Below, in pieces: positions 1 through 9,021 of a DNA stretch of 32,534 nt. Numbering within the stretch: position 1 is the first letter of the stretch; every line of letters starts with the position of its first letter. This DNA comes from Candidatus Atribacteria bacterium (GTDB lineage Bacteria; Bipolaricaulota; Bipolaricaulia; UBA7950; UBA9294). Where the stretch lies: positions 1-32,534 of the forward strand of contig SPBW01000004.1 in NCBI GenBank assembly GCA_004525685.1. Reading direction: 5' to 3'. The position numbers and the translations under genes are program-made. The notes below the pieces were generated by a model. The model did no database searches. It saw only the letters and a program-made list of their open reading frames with translations, and was not told the DNA's origin.

Positions 1-906
1 CCACAGATGCTGCGGATAAATGCCATGCTGGACGAGGGACTGGATGTTGCGTTTCACCTGAGCAAGATCTTGGCGGTGTGTCACGCCCATCCATTTGGCC
101 GCCGTCGGGAGCACGCGAACCCGAGCTTTCCCCTCTGAAACGAGCCTAGACACCGCAGCAGGAAGGAAGAATTCATCTTGACACACATCCGTATTAGAGG
201 ATTGCAGGAAGTCCATGAATTGACCAGCCAGGTCACGCATGAAGCTCCTTGAGAATGCCCACATGTTCATCGACACGACGGCATCTCCCGGAAGCAGATG
301 AGATTCGTTGCCATCACACCAGTAGATCGAAGATCCCTCACCGTGACTGATCTTCGTTCGCTCATCAATCATTGCGAGATACCCTCTCTCATCCAGGACA
401 CACACACCTCGAGACACCGAGCCATGCTTGGTAAGGGTCGTTCGAAGACTGAACCCGACTAGTGCGTGTTCTTCGCCGGAATGCGTCGGCCGCTTGAGAA
501 AACTCGCAACGCTCCCATAGGATTCCCGGCCGTAGAAGTCGTCTGCGTTGATCACTACAAACGATCCATCCACAACATCGCGTGCGCTTAACAGCGCATG
601 CCCCGTGCCCCATGGCTTGGTACGGGCCAATGGCACCTCCATCCCGGATGGCAGGTCTGCCAGTTCTTGATAGGCGAAACTGACTTTGCAGTGGCCTTCC
701 ATCTTGCCGCTCAGCATCTCCCGAAATACACTCTCTTGACTTCTTTGGATGACGAAGACAACCTGATGGATACCCACAGAGATTGCATCGAAGACCGAGT
801 ATTCGACCAGCAGCTCGCCGTGAGGGCCGACTGGCTCGATTTGCTTGAGCCCGCCGTATCGGCTCCCCATGCCTGCTGCCAAGACGACAAGGGTTACCTC
901 ACCCAT
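1..906 (-). CDS. Sugar-phosphate nucleotidyltransferase-like protein (3' end cut by window edge)
   Basis: About 302 codons are visible on the reverse strand, from an ATG at 906 to the window edge with no stop. The N-terminus carries the nucleotidyltransferase signature LAAGMGSRYGGLKQ (residues 9-22), followed by PVGPHGE, KPWGTGHA and VVINADDFYG, a DD-type metal-binding strand. Enzymes of this family join a sugar 1-phosphate to an NTP, releasing pyrophosphate and making a nucleotide sugar in the cytoplasm; the substrate cannot be read here. The start is preceded by a purine-rich GGGGGAA. It lies only 39 bp downstream of the BTAD regulator stop on the same strand, so cotranscription is likely. 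The visible length is near the usual ~300 residues, so little is probably missing. The family is well supported; the exact sugar is unknown. Confidence 0.85.
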   Translation of the reverse strand, partial: MGEVTLVVLAAGMGSRYGGLKQIEPVGPHGELLVEYSVFDAISVGIHQVVFVIQRSQESVFREMLSGKMEGHCKVSFAYQELADLPSGMEVPLARTKPWGTGHALLSARDVVDGSFVVINADDFYGRESYGSVASFLKRPTHSGEEHALVGFSLRTTLTKHGSVSRGVCVLDERGYLAMIDERTKISHGEGSSIYWCDGNESHLLPGDAVVSMNMWAFSRSFMRDLAGQFMDFLQSSNTDVCQDEFFLPAAVSRLVSEGKARVRVLPTAAKWMGVTHRQDLAQVKRNIQSLVQHGIYPQHLW

Positions 907-945
907 TGTTCCCCCACATGGCTACGTCTCTTCTCCAATCGCGTT

Positions 946-3924
946 TCATTCGCTCAGCTTCTTACGGAGTTCACGTAGCCTGTCCGCCATGGAGTGAAGC
1001 GCCGGATGCTCTGGCTGAAGCATAGAGGCCTCCCGATACCATCGTTCAGCAGCGCCTATGCTTCGCTCATCAAGCGCAACGTCCATTAGCGCCAATGCGC
1101 ATTCAGCTTGAATGTGACTCCACTTCCTGTGCCCGAGAAACGAAAACGCCTCTTCCAACAGTTCTCTAGCAGACGCACAATTGCCCAGCTGCCTGCAGGT
1201 ATAGGCCAACTCAAGCAGGTTTTGCCCAATTCGAAGGCGATCTCCAATCTCACGACTCAGCTGGAGAGCTCTTTCAGCCAACTCTTCGCTTCTCTTGAGC
1301 TCTCCCAGTTTACGTGTCACGCGTGCCTGGCCGGAGATGGCATCAACAACTCCCGCGACATCGTTGGCAACCGCTTCCCCCAAACGTTGGCTCTCTTCGT
1401 ACCGAGCCAATGCCAATTCAAGATTCTCATAGGCCTCTGCTACGCGGGCCAATGAGAAGAGTATCAATCCTTCCCCCCATCGATCTCCAATCTCTCGGTG
1501 AAGACGCAGGCTCTGATGCGCCAGCGACTCTCCGTATGCCTCATCCCGGCGGCTTTCCAGGACAGACCACGCACCCGTAGCCAGTCCCTCTCCTCTCATG
1601 TCCTGATGTTCTCTGTAGAAGGCAGCGCTTTCTTGTGCCCGGCGCAGATCGCTTTCCAGATCTTCACCAGCAAGAGCATAGGCGCATACCACGTTGGCCA
1701 GGGCATGGAGTCGGCTGGTGAGATCTTCGGCAGTGAGCAGGCTCAAGCCGTCTCTCATCCGATCCATCGCTCGATCTGGCCAGACAGACGACATGAACCA
1801 CCCTGACGTGATTCGCAAGAACGCGTAGACTATGGGGTCTCGATCTTCATGTTTCGCATAGGCATTGGCCGCACTGAGGAAAATCCTCTCCGCCTCTTCG
1901 TACTGCGTGCGCATGTCGTAGTAGAAGAACAACCCCTCACAGCTCGCATTCAGGAGAACTGCGTTGCCGATCTCTGCGGCATGTTGGAACGCAGATCGGA
2001 TGTTCCCTATGTCCTGTCCGATCCGCTCCAGGGTTGCATATTGATTGGGCCCGATCAGTTCTTGGAGCCAATTCCCCACGGCATGCAGATAGTGTTCGGC
2101 GTGTCGGATGTGCACGCGTTCGACCTCGCTCTGCAGCGCGCCCAGCTTTCCAGAAGCAAATTGGCGAAGCAGTTCGTGGATCTCGTATCGATCGGGCCCA
2201 ATTCGCTTGAGAAGGCAGCGATTAGCCAGAAGGGCCAGATGGCTCGGCGAGGTTTCAGTCACATATTCGGCGGCTTCGATGGTGAACGAGCTACGGAAAG
2301 TCGATAGCTTACGAAGCGCAACTTGCGCCCCTTCTGTAAGCATGTTCCATGCCTGTTCGAACACGACAACAAAAGCGCGATGCTTGAGCGCAACATCCTC
2401 CAGCGTATGCGTAAGGAAGCTGAGGTTGTTCGAGATACGATTGGCGATCTCATCCCACGTCAGTACAGATCGCCACCCAGCCGCCATCTCAAGGCCCAAT
2501 GGAGAACCTTCAAGCAATCTTGCCAATCGAGCCATGCCTGCCAACTCCACCTCGTCTCGTCCGGGAGGACTGCCGTGTCGCTGTGCAGAGATGCGAAGCA
2601 GGCGGATTGCTGCATAGTCAGACAACTGCTCTGGAGCAGTATCGGCATCAGGGTACTTCAATCCGTGCAGTGTTATCGCTGTTTCACAGGCAACACCGAG
2701 TGCGATGCGAGAGGTTAGCAGCAGTTGAACGCCAGGTGCTGTCTCAAGCGCAGGCAACAGGGCAGCCACTTGGGGCAGCACGCGCTCGACACCGTCCAGG
2801 ATCAGCAGAAGATTCCGAATACGCAGAAACTCTGCCAGCTGTCGGACAAGCCCCAGCTCGCTTTCTCGGCTGAGGGATACCCCCAAGGCATGGGCCACTG
2901 TGGATGCGACCACATCGTCTCCTCGGATGGCATCGAGGGAGACCATGTACGCGCCTAGTTCATACTGGTCTTCAATTCGGCGCCCCACATGAAGAGCTAG
3001 ACTTGTCTTTCCTGATCCACCCAAGCCGACGATGTTCACAACACGAACCGACTCTTCAAGCAACAGGGCCTCAATCTGCGCAGCGATCTCTTGTCGCCCG
3101 ATGAACGGTACCAGAGCATGCGGAAGACGATGGGGGCGTGCCATGGATTTGGAGGACCTCTTCTCGCTTTGCGTGGCTCGGATCTGTTCTGCCAGCCCGG
3201 ATGTAGACTCCTCTGGCGACAACCCCAATTCAGCTTGCAGCACATGAGAGCACTCTTCGAACACCCTCAATGCGTCACTGCGTTTGCCTTGTGCAGACAT
3301 CGCTTGCATGAGCCTGCGATACCCCAGTTCGTTGAGAGGATCGGCTTGAATCCATTTCCGCGCATATCGGGCACTTGCGGGCCATTCCTCGATAGAGAAG
3401 TAGTACTCGATGATTCGATCCAGCGTCTCCGTCAATTCGCGCTTCAATGCCTCGCCTTCAGCAAACTGCCAATCATCAAACTGACCGGAGTTGGCCACAG
3501 CGAATCCTTGCATGAATGGTCCTTGCCACAGGCGCACGGCTTCCCTAAGGCGCGGCTCGCAAATAGAACAGACAGCCGTCAAGCCATGTTCGTTGGCATG
3601 GCAGTGGCTCGTAAGGTCACGAAACTGGTTGACATCCACCTCAAGCCGCCCCGTGTTGCGCAGTTGAACTGCGCTTCGGTCGCTTGCGATGGCATCAGAA
3701 AGCGGTGTTTGCCGAAGAATCCACAACACATTTCGCAAGGCAGAGTATGCTGCAACTGCATCCGATTCCGGCCACAAGAGGGCGGCCAGCGTCTCTCGAT
3801 GGTGTCGACTACGCGTCACGGCGAGATACGACAACAGAGCCATCGCTTTGCGTCGGCTCAATGGCGTCATCTCTCCATTCTCATACAGCACTGGCGCGCC
3901 GAAGAGCTGCAGGCTCAGCTTCAT
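946..3924 (-). CDS. BTAD/NB-ARC/TPR transcriptional regulator of the AfsR/SARP type (copy 1)
   Basis: A 992-residue multidomain regulator. Residues 1-90 form a winged-helix-like DNA-binding unit containing LSRRKAMALLSYLAVT. Residues ~98-245 are a bacterial transcriptional activator domain with the Cys pattern C-x(n)-VCSIC often seen in this family. Residues ~270-420 hold a STAND/NB-ARC ATPase: P-loop GLGGSGKTS with Lys306, Walker B LLLILDG, then LLLTSR. The remainder is helical and TPR-like. Such proteins are cytoplasmic switches in which ligand or partner binding by the TPR part drives ATP-dependent activation. An in-frame GTG lies 36 bases upstream at 3960, but MKLSLQLFG aligns with the start of the paralogue at 5078-8041, so I chose the ATG at 3924; no strong Shine-Dalgarno precedes either. 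The two copies are colinear over their whole length. Confidence 0.88.
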   Translation of the reverse strand: MKLSLQLFGAPVLYENGEMTPLSRRKAMALLSYLAVTRSRHHRETLAALLWPESDAVAAYSALRNVLWILRQTPLSDAIASDRSAVQLRNTGRLEVDVNQFRDLTSHCHANEHGLTAVCSICEPRLREAVRLWQGPFMQGFAVANSGQFDDWQFAEGEALKRELTETLDRIIEYYFSIEEWPASARYARKWIQADPLNELGYRRLMQAMSAQGKRSDALRVFEECSHVLQAELGLSPEESTSGLAEQIRATQSEKRSSKSMARPHRLPHALVPFIGRQEIAAQIEALLLEESVRVVNIVGLGGSGKTSLALHVGRRIEDQYELGAYMVSLDAIRGDDVVASTVAHALGVSLSRESELGLVRQLAEFLRIRNLLLILDGVERVLPQVAALLPALETAPGVQLLLTSRIALGVACETAITLHGLKYPDADTAPEQLSDYAAIRLLRISAQRHGSPPGRDEVELAGMARLARLLEGSPLGLEMAAGWRSVLTWDEIANRISNNLSFLTHTLEDVALKHRAFVVVFEQAWNMLTEGAQVALRKLSTFRSSFTIEAAEYVTETSPSHLALLANRCLLKRIGPDRYEIHELLRQFASGKLGALQSEVERVHIRHAEHYLHAVGNWLQELIGPNQYATLERIGQDIGNIRSAFQHAAEIGNAVLLNASCEGLFFYYDMRTQYEEAERIFLSAANAYAKHEDRDPIVYAFLRITSGWFMSSVWPDRAMDRMRDGLSLLTAEDLTSRLHALANVVCAYALAGEDLESDLRRAQESAAFYREHQDMRGEGLATGAWSVLESRRDEAYGESLAHQSLRLHREIGDRWGEGLILFSLARVAEAYENLELALARYEESQRLGEAVANDVAGVVDAISGQARVTRKLGELKRSEELAERALQLSREIGDRLRIGQNLLELAYTCRQLGNCASARELLEEAFSFLGHRKWSHIQAECALALMDVALDERSIGAAERWYREASMLQPEHPALHSMADRLRELRKKLSE

Positions 3925-4089
3925 GAGGCATCCGCTTTCATACACATATTGTACCCTCACTCAACAGCTTGCCGAAGAGGTCCATCATGTCGAACTCGGT
4001 TGCCTCAGCCATGACCCAACTGGCCGCACTGCAGAGAAAGTTGCTAGGCGACAATTGCTACAGCGACGTACTTGTGTAGCCGACGCGAG

Positions 4090-4105
4090 TGTGATGTTCA
4101 TCACG
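4090..4105. promoter_or_regulatory. CRP/FNR-like dyad operator
   Basis: The sequence reads TGTGA-TGTTCA-TCACG, one base away from the classic CRP-type TGTGA-N6-TCACA palindrome. The inner part, GTGATG-TT-CATCAC, is a perfect dyad. It lies between the glycosylase stop and the start of BTAD regulator copy 1, about 165 bp upstream of that start, which suits a regulator site. No CRP-family gene is in the window, so the cognate protein is unknown. Confidence 0.45.
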
Positions 4106-4118
4106 TTTCGCGCGAAAC
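4105..4118. repeat. Perfect 14-bp palindrome GTTTCGCGCGAAAC
   Basis: GTTTCGCGCGAAAC equals its own reverse complement and directly abuts the CRP-like dyad, sharing base 4105. There is no T-run on either side, so it is not an intrinsic terminator. A dimeric repressor or activator site upstream of BTAD regulator copy 1 is the simplest reading. Confidence 0.5.
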
Positions 4119-4151
4119 CAGATGAAAGTTAGAGCTTAAGGGTGATATGCA

Positions 4152-4958
4152 TTACATGGCTTGGCATTGGGGGCAGATATAGCTGGTGGTACTGCCTGTC
4201 TTCTGTTTCTCGATCAAAGCATGACATACGGGACACGACTTACCTTCTCGATAGCCAACCAGCAGATCCTGTGCGCCGAAGCCGCCTCTCGCGCCGAGAA
4301 GGTTCAGTTCATAGTTGGCTGCGCCCTTGGCAATACTGCGCCTGAATTCATCCTGAATGGATTGGTGGAGAAGATCGATGTCTTGATCCTGTAGCGTCGA
4401 AATGCTGCGCAGAGGATGCAGACCAGCGCGAAACAGAATGTCGTGGATATACGCATTGCCAATCCCCGCGATCTTCGATTGATCAAGCAAGAACGACTTG
4501 ATGCGTCCGCGGCGCCCAGCCAATAGGGCATGAAACTCGTCGACCGTCACATCCATGGCATTCGGCCCCAGCTTGGCTGTCATCGTATGGTTGGCGAGCC
4601 CTCCCGGCTCGACGTAATGCACATTACCGAACCACCAGAAATTGATCGCCAACGTCAACCCATCCTCGAAGTCAAAGCGAATGCGCCATTTCTCAGGCAG
4701 AGCATGTCGCTCGACCAGCAGCAATTCGCCTCCCATTCCCAGATTGATCAGCAAGTGCCCTTGAGATGTGTCCGTCACCAGCCACTTGCCTTGCTGATGG
4801 GTGTCGTCAATCCGTGATCCAAGCAATCCGGCTTCGAATGCCTCGACCGACACATTGAGACATTGAGGCTGCTTCACTTCGATGGACGTAATCACGCGTT
4901 CCCTGAGAGACTCATTCATTTCACGGGCGCGGCAAAAGATTTCTGGAAGCTCAGGCAT
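4152..4958 (-). CDS. Formamidopyrimidine-DNA glycosylase / endonuclease VIII family protein
   Basis: A 268-residue protein starting MPELPE, the family hallmark in which Pro2 (N-terminal after Met removal) is the Schiff-base nucleophile and Glu3 takes part in catalysis. The conserved Lys is in QQGKWLV (residue 58). INLGMGGEL follows, then the helix-two-turn-helix RGRIKSFLLDQSKIAGIGNAYIHD cut here to its key residues K, Q, GIGN and Y. The C-terminal zinc finger is CPVC...CPQC (Cys242, 245, 262, 265). These enzymes excise oxidised bases and cleave the strand. The in-frame extension to 5054 is rejected because MPELPE must be N-terminal, and GAGGAA sits six bases upstream of this ATG. In E. coli Fpg an Arg (R258) lies in the finger loop; Thr appears to occupy that place here. 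The gene sits between two paralogous giant regulators. Confidence 0.9.
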   Translation of the reverse strand: MPELPEIFCRAREMNESLRERVITSIEVKQPQCLNVSVEAFEAGLLGSRIDDTHQQGKWLVTDTSQGHLLINLGMGGELLLVERHALPEKWRIRFDFEDGLTLAINFWWFGNVHYVEPGGLANHTMTAKLGPNAMDVTVDEFHALLAGRRGRIKSFLLDQSKIAGIGNAYIHDILFRAGLHPLRSISTLQDQDIDLLHQSIQDEFRRSIAKGAANYELNLLGARGGFGAQDLLVGYREGKSCPVCHALIEKQKTGSTTSYICPQCQAM

Positions 4959-5077
4959 GTGTTCCTCAGTAGGTGGTAGATGGACACATCCTAGCAGGAA
5001 CCTAAAGGACGTGCATAGAACTGATTCCATTGATGTTCTGCGTGCGCCATCCACATCGGTTCCGCATGCTTCGCAAG

Positions 5078-8041
5078 CTAAGCTTGGCTCTTCATCTGCT
5101 CAAGCCTAGCGGATAACTGGGTAATGGATGGATCATTTGGCTTAAGGACGGATGCCTCGCGAAGCCACCTTTCTGCTGAAATCTCATCGGATTCATCGAG
5201 TGCCAGTTCTAGCAATTGCACTGCGCAGGCAGCCTGTAAGCTACTCCATCGCTGATGATTCAGCAGACGAAATGCCTCTTCTAGATTGTCTTCCGCGCAA
5301 GCAGATTCTCCGATCGATCGAGTGGCACGGGCAAGCTCAAGCAACGCTCGTCCAATCTGGAAGCCATAACCTGTCTTCCGCCCAAGGCGAAGCGCCTCTT
5401 CTGCCAGCTGCCTACTTGTCTCCCCATGCCCGAGACGAAGTTCCACCCGTGCTTGGCCGAGAATCGTACTAATCACACCGAATCCATCTCTCGTGAAGGG
5501 CTCAGTCAGCCTTTGTGCATCTTGATATCGAGCCAATGAGAGCTTCAGGTTTCCCTGTAGCTCAGCCGCCCGCGCAAGGAGGAAAAGTGCGATACTCTCG
5601 CCCCACTGATCCTTCAGGCCACGGTGCAGGCGAAGGCTCTCTTGCGCCAACTGCTCAACCCTCATGCTGTCATGGAATGTCTCGACAGTTGCCCAGGTCC
5701 CCAAGGCTGAACCCTCTCCCCATAGATCCGCTTGGGCTCGATAGAAGTCAATACTCTGCATAAGCCGCTCGCTATTCTCATCACGCTCCTGTCCAAAGCT
5801 GACGCCCGCATAGAGTATGTTTGCCGTGGCGTGAAGGCGATCATCGAGCTCCATTCCTGAGAGCAGTTTCAGGCCATCACCTTTCAGGCGGTGTGCCGCA
5901 TCAGGGTGATCCCATACAGCGAAGTATCCGGCCGCAATCGTCAAGAACGCATCGATGATTTCCTCCCGATCAGGGCACTGGCGATAGGACTCAAGTGCCC
6001 TCGTGAAGGTCGCTTCTCCCTCAGTGAGGAGCGTTCGCATGTCGTGGTAGCAAAACAACCCTTCGCACAGATCACGCAGCTGTTGTGATGCGCCGTGGCT
6101 GGCCGCATTTTGAAATGCCAGCCTCACATTCTCAATCTCATTTTCCATGCACCTGAACGTTTGATGCTGATCCGGCCCCTTGAGTTTCTCAAACCACTCG
6201 CCTACGGCGCTCGTGTAGTAGTCAAGATGGCGCAACAGCAGTTGCTCGGCTTCCGTTGTCTCCATTCTTGCAGAGGCGAATTGCCGAAGCAACGCATGCA
6301 TTCTGTAGCAGTCCGATCCGATCCGCGTGAGCAGATGGCGATTAACAAGTACCGCAAGGGACGTAGGATCGCTCTTAGTTACCCGCTCTGCTGCTTGAAT
6401 CGTGAATCCACCTCGAAAGACACTCAGCCGTCTTAAGGCAGCTCGTGCATCCGTTGGCAGCAATTTCCACGATTGCTCAAACACAACGGCCATCGTACGG
6501 TGTCTGGGGGCAACATCCTTTCGTCGATGAACAAGGAATTCCAGGCCGTCTGAAATACGATCAGCAATGGCATCCCACGACAAGATCGAACGCCAGCCAG
6601 CGGCCATCTCCAACCCGAGGGGAGACCCTTCCAGTTGCACGGCAAGGCGTGCCATTCCACTCAGCTCTGCGGCATCGGGCGAGCTGTGCGCTCCTTGCCG
6701 TTCAGCGACAAGGTGTAGAAGCCGAACAGCTGCGCAGTCTGCAATGGTCCTTGGATCGGCATCCTCATCTGGCACCTCCAATCCCTGCAATGGAACGATG
6801 ATTTCGCCCGCAATGCCTATCTCAACCCTTGAGGTGGCAAGGATTCTTACTCCGGGTGCGGTCTCCAATGCTTGGGCAAACGCGGAAACTTGCGGAACGA
6901 GTCCCTCAACACCATCCAGAATGAGCAGCACATGCTGGTCCTGGAGCACATCCGCTAGGCGCGCGTCAAGAGTTGGCCTCGTCCCTCCAATCGATGTCAG
7001 ATTGAGCGCCCTGATCACAGCTGAAGCGATTGAGGAGCCGGATGAGCCTGAATCGAGCGGCACGTACGCCGCACCTTCGGCGAAATGCCCCTCAATGTGT
7101 CGCCCCACGTGCAGGGCGAGGCTCGTCTTCCCCACACCTCCGAGCCCTACTAGGCTCACGAATCGTGTTGACTCGTCAAGCAGAAGGACTTCTACTCTTT
7201 GCGCGGGGACGCTCCGTCCGATCAAGGGAATCGCTGCCTGCGGCAGCCGGCTCACTCGCACCCGGCCGCCTATCGACACGGCAACCTGCGTATTGCGAAT
7301 GGCTGAAGCTAGATCGGACGTCGTATCCTCAGGAGTCAACCCCAGTTCCTCTCCAAGGATGCGGCCACACTCATCATAGACCTGCAGGGCCTCACTCCTC
7401 TTCCCTTGCGCAAGAAGCGCCTTCATGAGCGCGCGATACCCAAGTTCATTCAGAGCATCGATCTTGATCCACTGTCGTGCGTACCGGGCCGTCGCGCACC
7501 AATCTTCGATCGACAAGTAATACTCGATCATCCGGCTCAGCGTCTCGGATGCTTCTCGATTCAGAGCCGCTCCTTCTGCCACTTGCCACTCATCGAATTG
7601 GGTAGAATTCGCTGCTGCGTAGCCATGCATGAATGACCCTGTCCTCAAGCACATCGCTTCCGCCAGACGAGGTTCACACTGCGCGCAGACCACATCCATG
7701 CCGTGCGCCGCAGTGGGGCAATCGCGCACAAGATCACGGAAACGATTCACGTCAATCGATAGGGTCTCGTTCTCCAGAAGTGTGACTGTGCTTCGGTCGC
7801 TCTGGATGTGCTCGGCAATCGGCGTCTTGCGCAGCATCCAGAGAAGATTCCGCAAACCTGCATGCGCCGACTCAGACTCAGATTCTGGCCACAAGAGGGT
7901 GGCCAGAGTCTCTCTGTGATGGCAGCGTCTTGTAACTGCGAGATACGACAGCAACGCCATCGCCTTGCGCCGATCAAGTCGGACAGGAGTGCCATTCCAG
8001 TGGAGAACTGGCGTGCCAAATAACTGAAGATGGGACGTCAT
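5078..8041 (-). CDS. BTAD/NB-ARC/TPR transcriptional regulator of the AfsR/SARP type (copy 2)
   Basis: A 987-residue paralogue of the regulator at 946-3924, with the same domain order: a winged-helix unit containing LDRRKAMALLSYLAVT, a BTAD segment (~98-245) with a VCAQC motif, a STAND/NB-ARC ATPase with P-loop GLGGVGKTS (Lys305) and Walker B LLILDG, then a long TPR-like helical region. The ATG at 8041 is preceded by AGAGG seven bases upstream. Conservation with copy 1 is highest in the DNA-binding and BTAD parts; the ATPase insertions and TPRs differ more, which suggests related DNA sites but different signals. Its targets are unknown; the two isochorismatase-like genes upstream on the same strand are candidates by proximity only. 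Confidence 0.88.
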   Translation of the reverse strand: MTSHLQLFGTPVLHWNGTPVRLDRRKAMALLSYLAVTRRCHHRETLATLLWPESESESAHAGLRNLLWMLRKTPIAEHIQSDRSTVTLLENETLSIDVNRFRDLVRDCPTAAHGMDVVCAQCEPRLAEAMCLRTGSFMHGYAAANSTQFDEWQVAEGAALNREASETLSRMIEYYLSIEDWCATARYARQWIKIDALNELGYRALMKALLAQGKRSEALQVYDECGRILGEELGLTPEDTTSDLASAIRNTQVAVSIGGRVRVSRLPQAAIPLIGRSVPAQRVEVLLLDESTRFVSLVGLGGVGKTSLALHVGRHIEGHFAEGAAYVPLDSGSSGSSIASAVIRALNLTSIGGTRPTLDARLADVLQDQHVLLILDGVEGLVPQVSAFAQALETAPGVRILATSRVEIGIAGEIIVPLQGLEVPDEDADPRTIADCAAVRLLHLVAERQGAHSSPDAAELSGMARLAVQLEGSPLGLEMAAGWRSILSWDAIADRISDGLEFLVHRRKDVAPRHRTMAVVFEQSWKLLPTDARAALRRLSVFRGGFTIQAAERVTKSDPTSLAVLVNRHLLTRIGSDCYRMHALLRQFASARMETTEAEQLLLRHLDYYTSAVGEWFEKLKGPDQHQTFRCMENEIENVRLAFQNAASHGASQQLRDLCEGLFCYHDMRTLLTEGEATFTRALESYRQCPDREEIIDAFLTIAAGYFAVWDHPDAAHRLKGDGLKLLSGMELDDRLHATANILYAGVSFGQERDENSERLMQSIDFYRAQADLWGEGSALGTWATVETFHDSMRVEQLAQESLRLHRGLKDQWGESIALFLLARAAELQGNLKLSLARYQDAQRLTEPFTRDGFGVISTILGQARVELRLGHGETSRQLAEEALRLGRKTGYGFQIGRALLELARATRSIGESACAEDNLEEAFRLLNHQRWSSLQAACAVQLLELALDESDEISAERWLREASVLKPNDPSITQLSARLEQMKSQA

Positions 8042-8253
8042 GAAGCAGCCTCTTCCATGACGTCAGTTTACAGACACCGCACGCGCAACAGAAGCCGTCA
8101 GTCAGTTTCCAAGGTTAGATCATCGCGCCGAACGCTCTGCCCTTGGGAAACGCGAGTTCATCGCCGCAGGCGCCCAGCTCATCTAGGCTTGGCTCAGCAA
8201 TCACTGGTCGCAGAACTTCTTAAAACACGCTTGACCAACCATCCAATGGCATT

Positions 8254-8862
8254 CTACGGATGGCACAGCGAACCAAGGTCGATGTCCGCCAGCTTGACTG
8301 CTCGAACATTCTCCATTGACACCCAATGAGCTTGCGCCTCAATGGCTGCCGAACGATTGGCTTGGTAATCGCCATGTCCATCCTTGATGACCACGATGCT
8401 GTAACCCAGCTCGGCCCCGCGGAGCACCGCCGTATTCACGCAACATGTCGAATACAAGCCGCAAATGAGCAACTGCGTGATGCCCTCTTCTTGAAGCAGA
8501 TCGTGCAACGCAGGATCAGCAAACACGTCAGGGTCCGTCCGAGCAATGACTGTGTCAGACCCCGCCGGAGCTATCGATTCACAGAAGTGGAAATGATCCG
8601 CGTTCGTTTGAAGGTCACCGTTGACGAACTTCGCATAGATCATGGGAAGTCCCGCATCCCGCACAAGATCAACAACGCTCTCGACGCGCTCCAGGATCGG
8701 CTGACCATACACAGTCTGTAGCCGACTTCCTCCGAAAGCCAGTAGATTCGCCTGCATGTCAATGACAAGCAGCGCCGTCCTACAAGTTGGCGCCGCATTC
8801 GCCGTTGAAGCCAACACCATCACGACAAGAAGCCCGACTGCCCAGATGCCACTACGTCTCAT
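8254..8862 (-). CDS. Exported isochorismatase-family cysteine hydrolase (copy 1)
   Basis: A 202-residue protein with a clear Sec signal peptide: RR near the N-terminus, a hydrophobic core, then ANA-A cleavage around residue 23/24. The mature part has the isochorismatase/nicotinamidase fold: LLVIDMQ with Asp35, CGLYSTCCVNTA with Cys141 as the expected nucleophile, and VVIKDGHGD. These enzymes hydrolyse amides, imides or vinyl ethers through an Asp-Lys-Cys triad. At the expected Lys position the sequence reads IARTDPD, so Arg108 appears to replace Lys. The start has GGAGGGG upstream. A neighbouring exported paralogue lies 159 bp upstream on the same strand. Export is unusual, as family members are mostly cytoplasmic. 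The substrate is unknown. Confidence 0.85.
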   Translation of the reverse strand: MRRSGIWAVGLLVVMVLASTANAAPTCRTALLVIDMQANLLAFGGSRLQTVYGQPILERVESVVDLVRDAGLPMIYAKFVNGDLQTNADHFHFCESIAPAGSDTVIARTDPDVFADPALHDLLQEEGITQLLICGLYSTCCVNTAVLRGAELGYSIVVIKDGHGDYQANRSAAIEAQAHWVSMENVRAVKLADIDLGSLCHP

Positions 8863-9021
8863 GTCCCCTCCGTTCGTTCAATGAGTAGGTGCCCGAGGTT
8901 CGACTGATCCTGTCCCAAGCCACCGGGCATGGCCGCTTGCCCGGCCAGGGTCTAGTGCTTTGCAGGGTCTCGTCTCGCTATCCTCTACGCTGCAACGTTC
9001 ACTTCTTCTCAGCCCCGCTAG

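Noticed and set aside
3091-4014. A 307-residue plus-strand ORF antisense to BTAD regulator copy 1
   Set aside because: It is the shadow of a well-supported minus-strand gene, has no recognisable domain and lacks a ribosome-binding site. The same kind of antisense frame appears over copy 2 (6567-7379).
946-8041. The two STAND ATPases as an anti-phage defence system
   Set aside because: They have N-terminal winged-helix and BTAD domains typical of transcription factors, no toxic effector domain, and no defence genes nearby.
8930-8960. Hairpin CCGGGCA/TGCCCGG between the two hydrolase genes as a terminator
   Set aside because: The stem is good, but no T-run follows on the minus strand, so intrinsic termination cannot be claimed.
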